64,000 nucleotides of DNA from Desulfosalsimonas propionicica (GCF_013761005.1 NZ_JACDUS010000001.1:310001-374000), one strand, 5' to 3'; shown: positions 10,877 through 20,228, counted from the stretch's first letter. Program-made: numbers and translations. Notes: generated by a model not told the origin, from the letters alone.

Positions 10877-11999
10877 CCGCAAAACCTGTTTTGATCAGGC
10901 CCGGCGCGTGGTGGTCAAGGTGGGAAGCGGGGTGCTGACCGCAGATGACGGGCTCAACACCGATGTGATTGCCAGCTTGAGCCGCCAGATCTGCCATCTG
11001 ACCCGAAACGGCCTGGAAATCCTGCTGGTCTCATCCGGGGCCATGGCCTCGGGCCAGAAAAAAATCGGCCTGGACCGGCGGCCCGAGGAAATACCCAAGC
11101 GCCAAGCCATGGCGGCCGTGGGCCAGGCCGGACTGATTTTGTGCTATGAAAACGCCTTTGCTTGCTACAACCGGCAGGTGGCCCAGATCCTGCTGACAAG
11201 CGATGATCTGTCCGTGAGCCGGCGGCGGTATCTAAACGCCAGAAACACCCTGCACACCCTCATGGCCTGGCACGTGGTGCCCATTATCAACGAAAACGAC
11301 ACCGTGGTGGTCGAGGAGATCAAGTTCGGGGATAATGACAATCTTTCCGCCCTGATCGCCCTGATGATGAATGCCGACATTCTGGTCAACCTCACTGATA
11401 TTGACGGCCTGTATACCGGCGATCCCCGGACAGATCCTGAAGCCCGCCAGATTCCGGAGGTAGCGCGCATCACCCGGGACCTTGAAAAAACTGCAAGCGG
11501 GCTGCCCGGGGTGCTGGGCACAGGCGGGATGCTGTCGAAAATCCGGGCCGCGCGCAAGGTCACGGTGGCGGGCATTCCCATGGTCATTGCCAACGGCCGG
11601 GAAGAAGACGTGCTGATCCGGCTCTTTGAGGGCCGGGCGCGGGGCACCTTTTTTGGGCCCGCACACGGGCGGATTCCCAACCGGAAATCCTGGATCGGGT
11701 TTGCCTTAAAACCCAGGGGCGAGGTAATCATTGACCAGGGCGCGGCCCGGGCCATCCTGGAGAAGGGAAAAAGCCTGCTTTCCGGGGGCATCCGGGATGT
11801 GACCGGTGATTTCGGCGCGGGCTCGCCGGTGCATATCGTGGACCCTGACGGCCGGCATCTGGCAGCGGGCCTGGTCAACTACAGCGCAACCGAGATCCGC
11901 CGGATCATGGGCTGCCAGTCGTGCCAAATCAGCGAGAAGCTGGGGCATAAATCCTATGACGAGGTCATCCACAGAAACAACATGACCCTTCTGGGGTAA
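10866..11999 (+). CDS. proB: Glutamate 5-kinase
   Basis: First enzyme of proline synthesis, phosphorylating glutamate with ATP. 377 aa: an amino-acid-kinase domain ([36 protein letters not shown]) and a C-terminal PUA domain from about residue 280. The ATG at 10866 inside the obgE end is preferred over an upstream in-frame TTG. It lies 37 bases before proA, forming a proline operon. Confidence 0.97.
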   Translation: MEIDRKTCFDQARRVVVKVGSGVLTADDGLNTDVIASLSRQICHLTRNGLEILLVSSGAMASGQKKIGLDRRPEEIPKRQAMAAVGQAGLILCYENAFACYNRQVAQILLTSDDLSVSRRRYLNARNTLHTLMAWHVVPIINENDTVVVEEIKFGDNDNLSALIALMMNADILVNLTDIDGLYTGDPRTDPEARQIPEVARITRDLEKTASGLPGVLGTGGMLSKIRAARKVTVAGIPMVIANGREEDVLIRLFEGRARGTFFGPAHGRIPNRKSWIGFALKPRGEVIIDQGAARAILEKGKSLLSGGIRDVTGDFGAGSPVHIVDPDGRHLAAGLVNYSATEIRRIMGCQSCQISEKLGHKSYDEVIHRNNMTLLG

Positions 12000-12036
12000 G
12001 AAAAGGGCTGAAAAACACCAGAAAAGGACGGGTGCC

Positions 12037-13293
12037 ATGAATATTGAAACCACAGTGGCGGAAATGGCAAAAGCAGCCGGCCGGGCCGCCAGGGCCCTGG
12101 CCCGGTGCTCATCCGAAGAGAAAAACAGCGCTTTAAACCGCATTGCCGAAAAACTCATTGAAAATAAGGCCGAAATTCAGGCCCAAAACGCCAAAGATGT
12201 GGATGCGGCCAAAAACCAGGGATTGTCTGCGGCCATGATCGACCGGCTGACCATTACAGACAAGGTGCTTTCAACCATGGCCGACGGATTAAGGGAGGTG
12301 GCTGCCCTGGAAGACCCGGTGGGTTCCATGGACGGGACCTGGGTACGGCCAAACGGCCTGGCGGTCAGCCGCATGCGCATTCCTTTAGGAGTGATCGGCA
12401 TTATCTACGAATCCCGGCCCAACGTAACCATTGACGCGGCCGGGCTTTGCATCAAGTCCGGAAATGCGGTGATTTTGCGGGGGGGATCAGAGTCCCTGCA
12501 CTCCAACCAGATCCTGGCTGAAACCGTGGCCGAGGGCCTTGCCGAATCCGGCCTGCCGGAAACTGCGGTCAGCCTTATTCCCGTGCGGGAGCGCGAAGCG
12601 GTAAACGCCCTTTTGAACCAGGACGCGCATGTGGATCTCATCATCCCCCGGGGCGGCGAGGGACTGATCCGGTTTGTGGCGGAAAACTCGAAAATTCCCG
12701 TGCTCAAGCATTACAAGGGGGTTTGCCACGTTTACGTGGACGCTTCAGCCGAAACCGGGATGGCCATGGAGATCTGCATGAATGCAAAGGTCCAGCGCCC
12801 GGGGGTGTGCAATGCCATGGAAACCCTGCTGGTGCACCAGGATGCGGCGCAAACCTTTCTGCCGGAAATGGCCCGGCAGTTTGGCCGGGCCGGCGTGGAA
12901 CTGCGGGGGTGTAAAAAAACCCGCCAAATTCTGCCCGATATCATCCCGGCCACGGAAGCCGACTGGCCGGAGGAATACCTGGATCTGATTTTGGCCGTGA
13001 AAACCGTTGCATCCATGGACGAAGCCCTGGCCCATATTGCCGCCTACAGCTCTCAGCACACAGAAGCCATTGTCACGAGCCATTATCAGCGCGCCCACCG
13101 GTTTCTGCAGGAGGCCGACTCGTCTGTGGTATTGGTCAATGCCTCCACCCGGTTTAACGACGGCGGCCAGCTCGGCCTGGGCGCGGAAATGGGCATCAGC
13201 ACCTCCAAGCTGCATGCCTTCGGCCCCATGGGCCTTCGGGAACTGACCACCACCAAGTTCGTGGTTCTGGGAACCGGCCAGATCCGGACATAA
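12037..13293 (+). CDS. proA: Gamma-glutamyl phosphate reductase
   Basis: Second enzyme of proline synthesis, reducing glutamyl-5-phosphate with NADPH to glutamate semialdehyde. 418 aa, ALDH superfamily. Visible landmarks are [21 protein letters not shown], the catalytic-cysteine region [20 protein letters not shown], and the C-terminal [13 protein letters not shown] signature. It follows proB directly, as in many bacteria. Confidence 0.98.
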   Translation: MNIETTVAEMAKAAGRAARALARCSSEEKNSALNRIAEKLIENKAEIQAQNAKDVDAAKNQGLSAAMIDRLTITDKVLSTMADGLREVAALEDPVGSMDGTWVRPNGLAVSRMRIPLGVIGIIYESRPNVTIDAAGLCIKSGNAVILRGGSESLHSNQILAETVAEGLAESGLPETAVSLIPVREREAVNALLNQDAHVDLIIPRGGEGLIRFVAENSKIPVLKHYKGVCHVYVDASAETGMAMEICMNAKVQRPGVCNAMETLLVHQDAAQTFLPEMARQFGRAGVELRGCKKTRQILPDIIPATEADWPEEYLDLILAVKTVASMDEALAHIAAYSSQHTEAIVTSHYQRAHRFLQEADSSVVLVNASTRFNDGGQLGLGAEMGISTSKLHAFGPMGLRELTTTKFVVLGTGQIRT

Positions 13294-13309
13294 TTCAGGT
13301 ATGGATCCC

Positions 13310-13966
13310 ATGCAAATCAAGGCCGGGCTTTTCGGTGGAACGTTTAATCCTGTGCATCTGGCCCATCTGCGCATGGCCGAGGAGGTGCGCGAGGCCTTTG
13401 GACTGGACAAAATCTATTTTATTCCCGCAGCCAATCCGCCCCACAAGACCGACAAAGACCTGGCCCCGGCCAAAGACCGCTATGAAATGCTGCAGGCCGC
13501 CATTTCCGGAAATCCCGGTTTTGAAATCTCTGATGCAGAGCTGCGGCGGCCGGGCCGATCCTATACCATTGACACGGTAAGCCAGGTCTCAGCCGTGCTG
13601 CCCCGGGGCGCCCGCTGCTTTTTGATCATGGGCCTGGACGCGTTTGCCGAAATTGACACCTGGAAGGATTTTCATCGCCTGTTTGACACCATTGAAGTGA
13701 TCGTGATTTCCCGTCCGGCACCCGCGGATCCAAAGAAAAAAATGGCAGAGATGATTTTTGACCGTATATCTGCCGGCTATGAATATGACCCTGCGGCCCG
13801 ACGGTTTTACCACCCGGAAAAACAGACGGTTTACTGGTTTGAGGCAACGGCACTGGATATTTCCGCCAGCCGGATCCGTTTTCTGGCTGCACAGGGAAAA
13901 TCCATCCGCTACCTTGTGCCTGAGGCGGCAGAGGGCTATATTTACAAAAAGGGGTTGTATAAATGA
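13310..13966 (+). CDS. nadD: Nicotinate-nucleotide adenylyltransferase
   Basis: Converts nicotinate mononucleotide and ATP to deamido-NAD. 218 aa nucleotidyltransferase with GLFGGTFNPVHLAHL (GxFxPxHxGH-like) and the ISxSxIR-type end motif ISASRIRFL. ATG 13310 is preferred because an AGG at 13297-13299 is about ten bases away; an ATG at 13301 is also possible but sits directly on that site. It overlaps rsfS by 4 bases. Confidence 0.95.
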   Translation: MQIKAGLFGGTFNPVHLAHLRMAEEVREAFGLDKIYFIPAANPPHKTDKDLAPAKDRYEMLQAAISGNPGFEISDAELRRPGRSYTIDTVSQVSAVLPRGARCFLIMGLDAFAEIDTWKDFHRLFDTIEVIVISRPAPADPKKKMAEMIFDRISAGYEYDPAARRFYHPEKQTVYWFEATALDISASRIRFLAAQGKSIRYLVPEAAEGYIYKKGLYK

Positions 13967-14364
13967 CAGAGGCAAAAACCGAACCGGATTTAAAGCCGTT
14001 TGTGCAAGCCATCCTGGGCCGCAAGGCAATGGATCTGGTGGCTTTGGATGTTGCCCGGGTCACGGACGTGGCAGATGTGTTTATGATCTGCAGCGGCCGG
14101 TCCAGCCGGCAGGTATCCGCCATTGCCGAGTATGTGGAATCCGAGCTCAAAAAAGCCGGAATCCGGCCATTGAGCGTTGAAGGGGTCAAGGACGGCCAGT
14201 GGGCACTGATTGATTACGGCTACGTGATCGTCCATATTTTTTATGATCCGGTGCGGCGGTTTTACGATCTGGAAAGCCTGTGGGCCGATGCCCGGCGCAT
14301 TGACTTGTCTGCATATCCCCAATTTCAACAAACGGCTGAAGAAAGCGATGACAGCGATGAATGA
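13963..14364 (+). CDS. rsfS: Ribosomal silencing factor RsfS
   Basis: 133-residue protein of the RsfS/Iojap family, which binds L14 on the 50S subunit and blocks subunit joining when nutrients are short. Recognised by KAMDLVALDVARVTDVADVFMICSGRSSRQV and the QWALIDYGYVIVHIFYDPVRRFYDLESLW block. The nadD-rsfS-gpmI order is common in this phylum. It starts in the nadD stop (ATGA). Confidence 0.96.
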   Translation: MTEAKTEPDLKPFVQAILGRKAMDLVALDVARVTDVADVFMICSGRSSRQVSAIAEYVESELKKAGIRPLSVEGVKDGQWALIDYGYVIVHIFYDPVRRFYDLESLWADARRIDLSAYPQFQQTAEESDDSDE

Positions 14365-15907
14365 TTTTCCCAAAAACCGATGCCTGCTTTTGATCTTAGA
14401 CGGATGGGGCCTTGGTCCGGCAGGGCCGGACAATGCATTGTCTGTTGCCAATACGCCGTTTCTCGACCGCCTCATGGAAACCTGCCCGCATACGTATCTG
14501 GAATGCACAGGCCCGGCTGTGGGCCTTCCGGAAGGGGTCATGGGAAACTCCGAGGTGGGGCATTTAAACATCGGCGCCGGCCGGGTGGTCTACCAGGTGC
14601 TGCTGCGCATTGATCTGGCCATCAGGGACGGCTCCTTTTTTGAAAACCCGGCCCTGGCCGAAATAATGCAAACCGTGCGGGATAAGGGCTCAGCCCTTCA
14701 TCTCATGGGCCTTGCCTCGGATGCCGGGGTCCACAGCCAGCTGGCCCATTTGTTTGCCCTGGTGGAAATGGCCGGGCGCTACGGGCTTGAGAGAGTCTAT
14801 ATTCATCCGATTTTAGACGGCAGAGACACCCCGCCGGACAGCGGGGTGGGATATGTGGGCCGGATTCAGGAAAAACTGGAAAATCACCCGTATGCCAAGA
14901 TCGCCACTTTGTGCGGCCGGTATTATGCCATGGACCGCGACACCCGCTGGGACCGCACGCGCATGGCCTATGAGCTCTATACCCTGGGGCAGGGAGAGCC
15001 GGAAACCGACCCGGTGCGCGCTGCAAAAAACGCCTACGCCAGGGGGGAAACAGACGAGTTTGTCAAGCCCGTGGTCATCACCGACGGCCAGGGCGGCCCA
15101 ATGGGCACGGTGGCTGATGACGACGGCATCATTTTCTACAACTTCCGCCCGGACCGGGCCCGGCAGATCACCCGGGCGTTTACCGAAGAGCCTTTTGAGC
15201 CTTTTGAGCGCACAAAGCAGCCCAAATTGTCCGGCTATGTCACCATGACCCAGTTTGATGAATCCTTTGACCTGCCCGTGGCATTCGGCCCGGTTCACCT
15301 GACAAACATCGTGGGCGAGGTGATCAGCAAAAACGGTCTGCACCAGCTGCGCATGGCAGAAACCGAGAAATACGCCCATGTGACCTATTTTTTCAACGGC
15401 GGGGAGGAGACCCCGTTTGAAAACGAGGACAGAAAACTGATCCCCTCTCCCCGGCAGGTGCGCACCTATGATGAAAAACCGGAAATGAGCGCCTATGAGG
15501 TGGCTGAAGAAGCCGTGGCCCGGCTTGATTCGGAAAAATACGACCTGATCGTGATCAATTTTGCCAACATGGACATGGTGGGCCATACCGGGGTCATGGA
15601 GGCGGCTGTAAAGGCGGCCGAGGCCGTGGATGCGTGCGCAAACAAGGTGGTCACATGCGCCCGCGAGCACGGGTACATATCCCTGGTGACCGCTGATCAC
15701 GGCAATTCGGACCAGCTCCGGGAGCCTGACGGCTCCCCCCATACCGCCCATACCATGAACCCGGTCCCGTTTGTGCTCTGCGGACAAGGGCTTTCCGGGA
15801 CAAATCTGCAGCACGGTGTGCTTGGCGATATTGGCCCGACCATCTTCTATCTCATGGGCATTGACCAGCCCGAAGAGATGACCGGAAAAAATATGATCCA
15901 AACCTGA
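14348..15907 (+). CDS. gpmI: 2,3-bisphosphoglycerate-independent phosphoglycerate mutase
   Basis: Glycolytic enzyme interconverting 3- and 2-phosphoglycerate using two metal ions. 519 aa from ATG 14348, which has a purine-rich GAAGAAAG before it; ATG 14357 three codons on is also possible. The alkaline-phosphatase-like domain begins with LLLILDGWG. The catalytic serine is in GVMGNSEVGHLNIG (S68). The second metal site shows NFANMDMVGHTG and TADHGNSDQ. The start overlaps the end of rsfS. Confidence 0.97.
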   Translation: MTAMNDFPKNRCLLLILDGWGLGPAGPDNALSVANTPFLDRLMETCPHTYLECTGPAVGLPEGVMGNSEVGHLNIGAGRVVYQVLLRIDLAIRDGSFFENPALAEIMQTVRDKGSALHLMGLASDAGVHSQLAHLFALVEMAGRYGLERVYIHPILDGRDTPPDSGVGYVGRIQEKLENHPYAKIATLCGRYYAMDRDTRWDRTRMAYELYTLGQGEPETDPVRAAKNAYARGETDEFVKPVVITDGQGGPMGTVADDDGIIFYNFRPDRARQITRAFTEEPFEPFERTKQPKLSGYVTMTQFDESFDLPVAFGPVHLTNIVGEVISKNGLHQLRMAETEKYAHVTYFFNGGEETPFENEDRKLIPSPRQVRTYDEKPEMSAYEVAEEAVARLDSEKYDLIVINFANMDMVGHTGVMEAAVKAAEAVDACANKVVTCAREHGYISLVTADHGNSDQLREPDGSPHTAHTMNPVPFVLCGQGLSGTNLQHGVLGDIGPTIFYLMGIDQPEEMTGKNMIQT

Positions 15908-15934
15908 AATGCCAAAGCAATGCAGGCCAGACCC

Positions 15935-16489
15935 ATGGAAACCAGTAAAGACGTTGAGACCATAACCGATTATTTGACCGGAAAAACTCTTGCCAACGTG
16001 GGCGCCGAGGCCAACCGCCAGGCTGTGGAGCGCCTGCTGGTGGAACAGAAAGGATTTTCGCCAAAAGACATTGCCGTAAACCTCCCGCTTCGGTTTACTG
16101 CCGCCGGCCATCCATATGAAACCGCCCTGGACCTGGTGGTGTTTGTGGAAACCCGGCCGTTTATGGTGATCAAGTGCGCGGCCGGGTCCCTGGATTCAAG
16201 ACAAAAAGAGGTGGTGGCTGCAGCCCGGATTCTTTCGCCGGAAAACATCGTGCCCTATGCGGCCGCATCTGACGGCCGGACCGCCCTGGTTTATGACGCG
16301 GTTTCCGGAAAACAGATTGGAGAAGGAGCAGACGCCCTGCCGGATGCCCAAAGCGCTGCGCGCCTGCTGCAGGAAAACCCGCCGGTGGTACTGCCGGAAA
16401 AGCGCCGGGAAAAAGAATACCTGATTTTCCGGTCCTATGACATGATGAATGTCAATGTCTGCAGACCGGTTCAGGAGGAATCCGGCTGA
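15935..16489 (+). CDS. Stand-alone HsdR N-terminal-like (PD-(D/E)XK fold) protein
   Basis: 184-residue protein resembling the N-terminal domain of type I restriction HsdR subunits (HSDR_N_2 type). Residues ALDLVVFVETRPFMVIKC give a D followed by a beta-strand and a [V]xK, the core of a PD-(D/E)XK nuclease, but the usual E/D/Q before the x-K is not convincing here. No HsdM, HsdS or helicase domain is nearby. It overlaps the HEAT-repeat gene by one base (TGATG). An alternative ATG at 15920 adds five residues. No restriction function should be assumed. Confidence 0.7.
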   Translation: METSKDVETITDYLTGKTLANVGAEANRQAVERLLVEQKGFSPKDIAVNLPLRFTAAGHPYETALDLVVFVETRPFMVIKCAAGSLDSRQKEVVAAARILSPENIVPYAAASDGRTALVYDAVSGKQIGEGADALPDAQSAARLLQENPPVVLPEKRREKEYLIFRSYDMMNVNVCRPVQEESG

Positions 16490-18531
16490 TGCCGGAAGGG
16501 GGGGTTGTGAAAAAAACCGGTGTTGATTTTTTGTTTGTGTTAAATGCCGCCATTACCAATATCCGGCTGTATCCGCCCACAAGTGAAATCATCCAGACCT
16601 CTGTTGCACGAATGGAAACCGCTTTAAAAGAGGTGCTGGCAGACGGCGAGGCCCTGGAATTTGCCGAATCCGAGAAGAACCTGCTGGCTGCCGGTCAGCC
16701 CCTGCCGGAAAAACAGCAGCAGCGGCCCCAGATTCGCTCCTTTTTGTCAATGATGCTGGATTTTGGCATCAAGAGCATCACTTTTTTCCCGGGTATTACC
16801 GGCCCGGAAATTTCCCAATTTCTGCAGGTGATGGGAAAATCCGCCCAGGAGATCCAAAATGCGGGCGGCCCGGGTCAACTGCTGGAAAAGGCCGGCGTAT
16901 CCCACATTGCCATTGACGAAAAAATATACGTGGAAAAAGATGCTGACCACCGGATTGTATCGGGGCTGGAGATCAGTGATACGGATTTTGTCCGGTACCT
17001 GCTGGGCGAAGAAGGCGCCGTGGATCAGCAAACCATTGACCAGGTCCGGGAGATGGCTGCTGATCCGGACTGGTTTGCCCGGGTGTTTGAAACCGGGGCC
17101 CGCTATCTGCTTGAGCAGCACGCGGATGCAACCCGGGCCGAGCAGACCCGGCTGGCCGGCCGCATGCTCGATTCTCTGGCAGGGCTTTCAGATGCCGACA
17201 CGGAGCAGATTCTAAAATCCATTTCAGAAGCCTTTGACCAAACCCATCAGGACGTGGGCGCAGCAGATCCGGCAGACACCATCGGCAAACTGCTGGACCA
17301 GTACAAGCAGGCGGAAGCGCCGCCCGCTTCCCCGGGCCGCCCAAAGACCGTCAAGGAGGCCCTGTCCCGGATTTTAAAAGGCGATCATTCATCGTTTCTG
17401 GATCAAAAAACCGCAGACGTGCTGCCCAAGGCCGCCGTGCAGATGGCCCGGCAGGAAAAACAGGATATGCTGGCGGCCCTGACCGGGCAGATGGGAAAAG
17501 CCCTGCGCGATGACTCCCCCGAGGTGCGCTGCGCCGTGGCACGGATCATGGCCGAAACCGATGAGCAGATGGAGGCCGCAGAGCGGCTGGATGAGCGCAT
17601 TGCCATGTCCAAAAAACTCGTTGAGTGGATCAAGACCGAAGACCGCATTTCAGAAGAATATGAGCAGGTGACCCGCAGGCTGGAAAATCTGGCTGAAACC
17701 ATCATCACCCAAAAGGATGCGGCAGCGGATGCCGAACATATTCTCGAGGCCTACTCCCTGATCCGCGACGGCCGGCTTTCCAAGCCGGAAGCCATCCAGG
17801 CCCTGGCCGCAAACATGCTCCAGCATCTTTCCACGGACCAGATTCTGGAGATGGTGCTCAGCAAGACGGGAAACACATCAGACACGGGGAAGGAAGACAT
17901 CCGCACCCTGGTGATCCTGGGCTCGACCACCATTGAACGCCTGCTTGACCGGCTGCGCGACAGCCACAGCATGGCCGAGCGCAACCGGATCGTTCAGGCC
18001 GTCTCCCGAATGGGCAATGCCGCTGTTCAGCCGGTGGCAGACAGGCTCGCTCAGGGAGGCCCGTGGTTTTACATCCGGAACCTGGCCCTGCTGCTGGGCC
18101 GCATCGGCGGGCCGGAGCAGCTGAGCCTGCTTGAGCCCCTGCTCACATACCCGGATTACCGGGTGCAGCTCGAGGCGGTCAAAAGTATTCAGGCCATTGA
18201 CGGAGACAAGGCCGGGGATATGCTGCAAAAGCACATTCCGGTGGTTGAGCCCCAGCTGGCCGGTCATATTGTCTCGGTCCTGGGCGCCATTCGATATCAG
18301 CCCGCAGCGCCGTATCTGATCAACCTGCTGGAATCCAAATCCTTTTGGCAGAACAAGGCAGTGCGTGATGAAATCCGGACAAAGGCCTGCGAGGCCCTGG
18401 GCCGGATGCAGGCGAAAGAGGCGGTTTCCGCCCTGGAGAAAGTCGTGCGCACCCGGGGGTTTTTCAGCGGATATCCGGAAAACATCCGGGCAGCAGCGGC
18501 AAAAGCCCTGTCCCAGATCAAGCGGGATTAA
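16489..18531 (+). CDS. HEAT-repeat protein
   Basis: 680-residue soluble protein. The first 150 residues (FLFVLNAAITNIRLYPPTSEII) resemble a conserved Deltaproteobacterial N-terminal module. The C-terminal half contains HEAT/armadillo-like helical repeats (for example PEQLSLLEPLLTYPDYRVQLEAVKSIQAI and KACEALGRMQAKEAVSALEKVV). Such repeats usually serve protein-protein contacts. AGGAGG at 16473-16478 supports the ATG, and the start is coupled to the HsdR-N-like gene. Function unknown. Confidence 0.75.
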   Translation: MPEGGVVKKTGVDFLFVLNAAITNIRLYPPTSEIIQTSVARMETALKEVLADGEALEFAESEKNLLAAGQPLPEKQQQRPQIRSFLSMMLDFGIKSITFFPGITGPEISQFLQVMGKSAQEIQNAGGPGQLLEKAGVSHIAIDEKIYVEKDADHRIVSGLEISDTDFVRYLLGEEGAVDQQTIDQVREMAADPDWFARVFETGARYLLEQHADATRAEQTRLAGRMLDSLAGLSDADTEQILKSISEAFDQTHQDVGAADPADTIGKLLDQYKQAEAPPASPGRPKTVKEALSRILKGDHSSFLDQKTADVLPKAAVQMARQEKQDMLAALTGQMGKALRDDSPEVRCAVARIMAETDEQMEAAERLDERIAMSKKLVEWIKTEDRISEEYEQVTRRLENLAETIITQKDAAADAEHILEAYSLIRDGRLSKPEAIQALAANMLQHLSTDQILEMVLSKTGNTSDTGKEDIRTLVILGSTTIERLLDRLRDSHSMAERNRIVQAVSRMGNAAVQPVADRLAQGGPWFYIRNLALLLGRIGGPEQLSLLEPLLTYPDYRVQLEAVKSIQAIDGDKAGDMLQKHIPVVEPQLAGHIVSVLGAIRYQPAAPYLINLLESKSFWQNKAVRDEIRTKACEALGRMQAKEAVSALEKVVRTRGFFSGYPENIRAAAAKALSQIKRD

Positions 18532-18552
18532 AAAAAGCCATTGCAAAAAAAT

Positions 18553-18583
18553 GGCCCGAAACTGCATTGTGCAGTTCCGGGCC
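18553..18583. terminator. Bidirectional terminator between convergent genes
   Basis: GGCCCGAAACTGCA, a TTG loop, then TGCAGTTCCGGGCC forms a stem of 14 positions with one mismatch. A-rich bases lie on its left, serving the minus strand. It separates the HEAT gene from the convergent zinc-ribbon gene. Confidence 0.75.
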
Positions 18584-18607
18584 TTAAGATCGGGTCAATG
18601 CGGGGGG

Positions 18608-19282
18608 TTACACCCCGGCCACATCCTTGCCGCAGTGCTTGCAGACTTTTGCGCGTTTTTTGATGATTTCCGCGCAAAACGGACACTCCCGGGTAAAGTG
18701 GCGTTCATGGATTTTGGAAATGGCCTCGTTGCTTTTCTCCTGGAGCAGCTCATTGCCGAAGCGCCGGTTGTTGAGCACTTCCAGGGCTTCCAGGCCCGCG
18801 ATGTCCCCTGCCATTTCAGCAGCCTTGATCCGCACCCGGGCCGGTTCGGACGGATCGAGCAGCATCTGCACGCAGGTCACCGAATCATTGGACACATAAC
18901 ATTCAGACAGGATGGAAAAGCCCTTTTTAATGGATTCCTTGAGCCTTTCCTCTGCGGCCACCACCTCGTCATCCACAATCTGGCCCTGGCCCCCGATGGA
19001 GCTGAAAACCGGCATCACCTCGAAATTGCTGCCGTGGGGGCTTTTGATGCAGCGGTAGGATGCCCGCTGGGCATAGTTTTCCCACATGTTCTCCCAGCCC
19101 TCGACAAACAGCGGGCATTCGTCGTTGAAGCACACATACATGTAAGGCGAGTCCCAGCCCAGCCCGTCGCCAACGGCAATGGGCGGGATTTCCCATATGC
19201 TCATTTCCTGGCCGCAGTGGGGACACGCAGGCTTTTCCTGCTCCATGATCTTTTCAAATACCTGTTCCTTGGTTTCAAACAT
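18608..19282 (-). CDS. Double zinc-ribbon protein with HEAT-like middle
   Basis: 224 aa. An N-terminal zinc ribbon (CPHCGQ ... YVCFNDECPLF), a helical middle reminiscent of a HEAT repeat (ARVRIKAAEMAGDIAGLEALEVL) and a C-terminal zinc ribbon (CPFCAEIIKKRAKVCKHCG). It is preceded by AAGGAGAT on the minus strand. It is the second gene of a two-gene operon, 38 bases after the acidic-tailed protein. Function unknown; nucleic-acid or protein binding is possible from the zinc ribbons. Confidence 0.75.
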   Translation of the reverse strand: MFETKEQVFEKIMEQEKPACPHCGQEMSIWEIPPIAVGDGLGWDSPYMYVCFNDECPLFVEGWENMWENYAQRASYRCIKSPHGSNFEVMPVFSSIGGQGQIVDDEVVAAEERLKESIKKGFSILSECYVSNDSVTCVQMLLDPSEPARVRIKAAEMAGDIAGLEALEVLNNRRFGNELLQEKSNEAISKIHERHFTRECPFCAEIIKKRAKVCKHCGKDVAGV

Positions 19283-19320
19283 TTTTCTGATCTCCTTCTA
19301 TGTTGGAAAATCCCGGGAAA

Positions 19321-19779
19321 TCATTTATCTTCCAGGGATTCGTCGGATGCGTCATCCAGGGGCTCTTCCGCGGGGGGTTGCTTTTCCGGTGCCTGGTCAG
19401 CCGGGGCTTCGTCATCGAGCAGATCCTCAATTTCCACAGAGTCCTCTTCTTCGGTTTCAACATCTTCTTCCTGGCGCTGAAACAGCTCCACGTCATCAAA
19501 CACCAGTTCCACAGGGTCGCCGGGTGCATCTTTTTGCTGGTAAAGATCAACCACCGTATCAGCGATTTTTTCAATGTAATCCGAAATCGGATACAAATTG
19601 GGCGTGCGCAGGGTATCGATCAAAGATTTTCGGCCTTCGTCCACGGCCGTTTGAATCTGGTCCGGGTCATAAGACTCCTCGCAGACCAGGGAAAACATGT
19701 CCTTGCTGAGCTCGGCATATTCCTGGATGGTCAATCCGCCGGTTTTGCTGTCTTTTGAAATTGCGTATTTCTGTTTCAT
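19321..19779 (-). CDS. Uncharacterised protein with acidic C-terminal tail
   Basis: 152 aa. The first 90 residues look globular and helical (IQEYAELSKDMFSLVCEESYDPDQ, YPISDYIEKIADTVVDLYQQ). The last 60 are strongly acidic and proline-rich, likely disordered. CAGGAGC stands before the ATG on the minus strand. It is cotranscribed with the zinc-ribbon gene. I do not recognise a family. Confidence 0.7.
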   Translation of the reverse strand: MKQKYAISKDSKTGGLTIQEYAELSKDMFSLVCEESYDPDQIQTAVDEGRKSLIDTLRTPNLYPISDYIEKIADTVVDLYQQKDAPGDPVELVFDDVELFQRQEEDVETEEEDSVEIEDLLDDEAPADQAPEKQPPAEEPLDDASDESLEDK

Positions 19780-19932
19780 TTAAACGGCTCCTGAAGAACT
19801 TGTGCTGTATGGTCAGACATTTATAAATAAAATCCAAAATCCGGAAAATCCCAATGAAACCCTATAATAAGGCATATATAGCTCCTGTCAATACACAACA
19901 CGCACCCCGGCTGCCAAAACCCCAAAAAAGCA

Positions 19933-19960
19933 TTGACCCGGGGATTTGCGCTCTGATAGA
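19933..19960 (+). promoter_or_regulatory. Possible promoter of tRNA-Ser(UGA)
   Basis: TTGACC at 19933-19938 and GATAGA at 19955-19960, 16 bases apart, placed about 20 bases before the tRNA. The -10 match is weak. Confidence 0.45.
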
Positions 19961-19977
19961 AAAGATCTGTTCAAGCC

Positions 19978-20063
19978 GGAGGGATGGCCGAGTGGTTTAA
20001 GGCGGCGGCCTTGAAAGCCGTTGAGCGAAAGCTCCGTGGGTTCGAATCCTACTCCCTCCGCCA
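19978..20063 (+). tRNA. tRNA-Ser (anticodon UGA)
   Basis: Acceptor strands GGAGGGA (19978-19984) and TCCCTCC pair perfectly. The anticodon loop is CTTGAAA (anticodon TGA). A long variable arm (TTGAGCGAAAGCTC) marks a class II serine tRNA. The T-loop is GTTCGAATC-like, and G plus an encoded CCA ends at 20063. Confidence 0.96.
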
Positions 20064-20075
20064 GTCAAACCCCAC

Positions 20076-20099
20076 GCCCGGTCAAACGACCGGGCTTTT
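20076..20099 (+). terminator. Terminator after tRNA-Ser(UGA)
   Basis: GCCCGGTC, an AAAC loop, and GACCGGGC followed by TTTT. The same 8-base stem follows the second tRNA-Ser at 59648. Confidence 0.85.
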
Positions 20100-20129
20100 C
20101 CCCCAACCCCTTAAAACTTAAAACTTTCC

Positions 20130-20217
20130 TTGACACCCTCCCCGCCATGGGCTACGAATAATTGTTCAATTTTAAACATTCATCAGGAAGCCTTTCTGCC
20201 CCTGAAAGGGACGGAGT
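20130..20217 (+). promoter_or_regulatory. Promoter, operator-like palindrome and leader of the EPS regulator
   Basis: TTGACA (20130-20135), a 17-base spacer and TACGAA (20153-20158), then the pseudopalindrome TTGTTCAATTTTAAAC at 20162-20177 over the predicted start site. The leader contains GCCCCTGAAAGGGACGGAGT (20198-20217). All of these parts recur with the same spacing at 31538-31626 before manC. The GGAG inside the leader block may also serve as ribosome binding site for the ATG at 20229. Confidence 0.65.
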
Positions 20218-20228
20218 CCGTCTTTGCC

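Noticed and set aside
15920-16489. Type I restriction-modification system
   Set aside because: Only an HsdR-N-like domain exists; there are no helicase, methylase or specificity genes in the window.
20162-20228. Cyclic-di-GMP-I (GEMM) riboswitch in the EPS leader, suggested by GAAA and GGGACG
   Set aside because: The conserved CAAACC, CGCAAAGCC and second hairpin are absent, and the manC copy has GGGCGGAG instead of GGACGCAAAGC.
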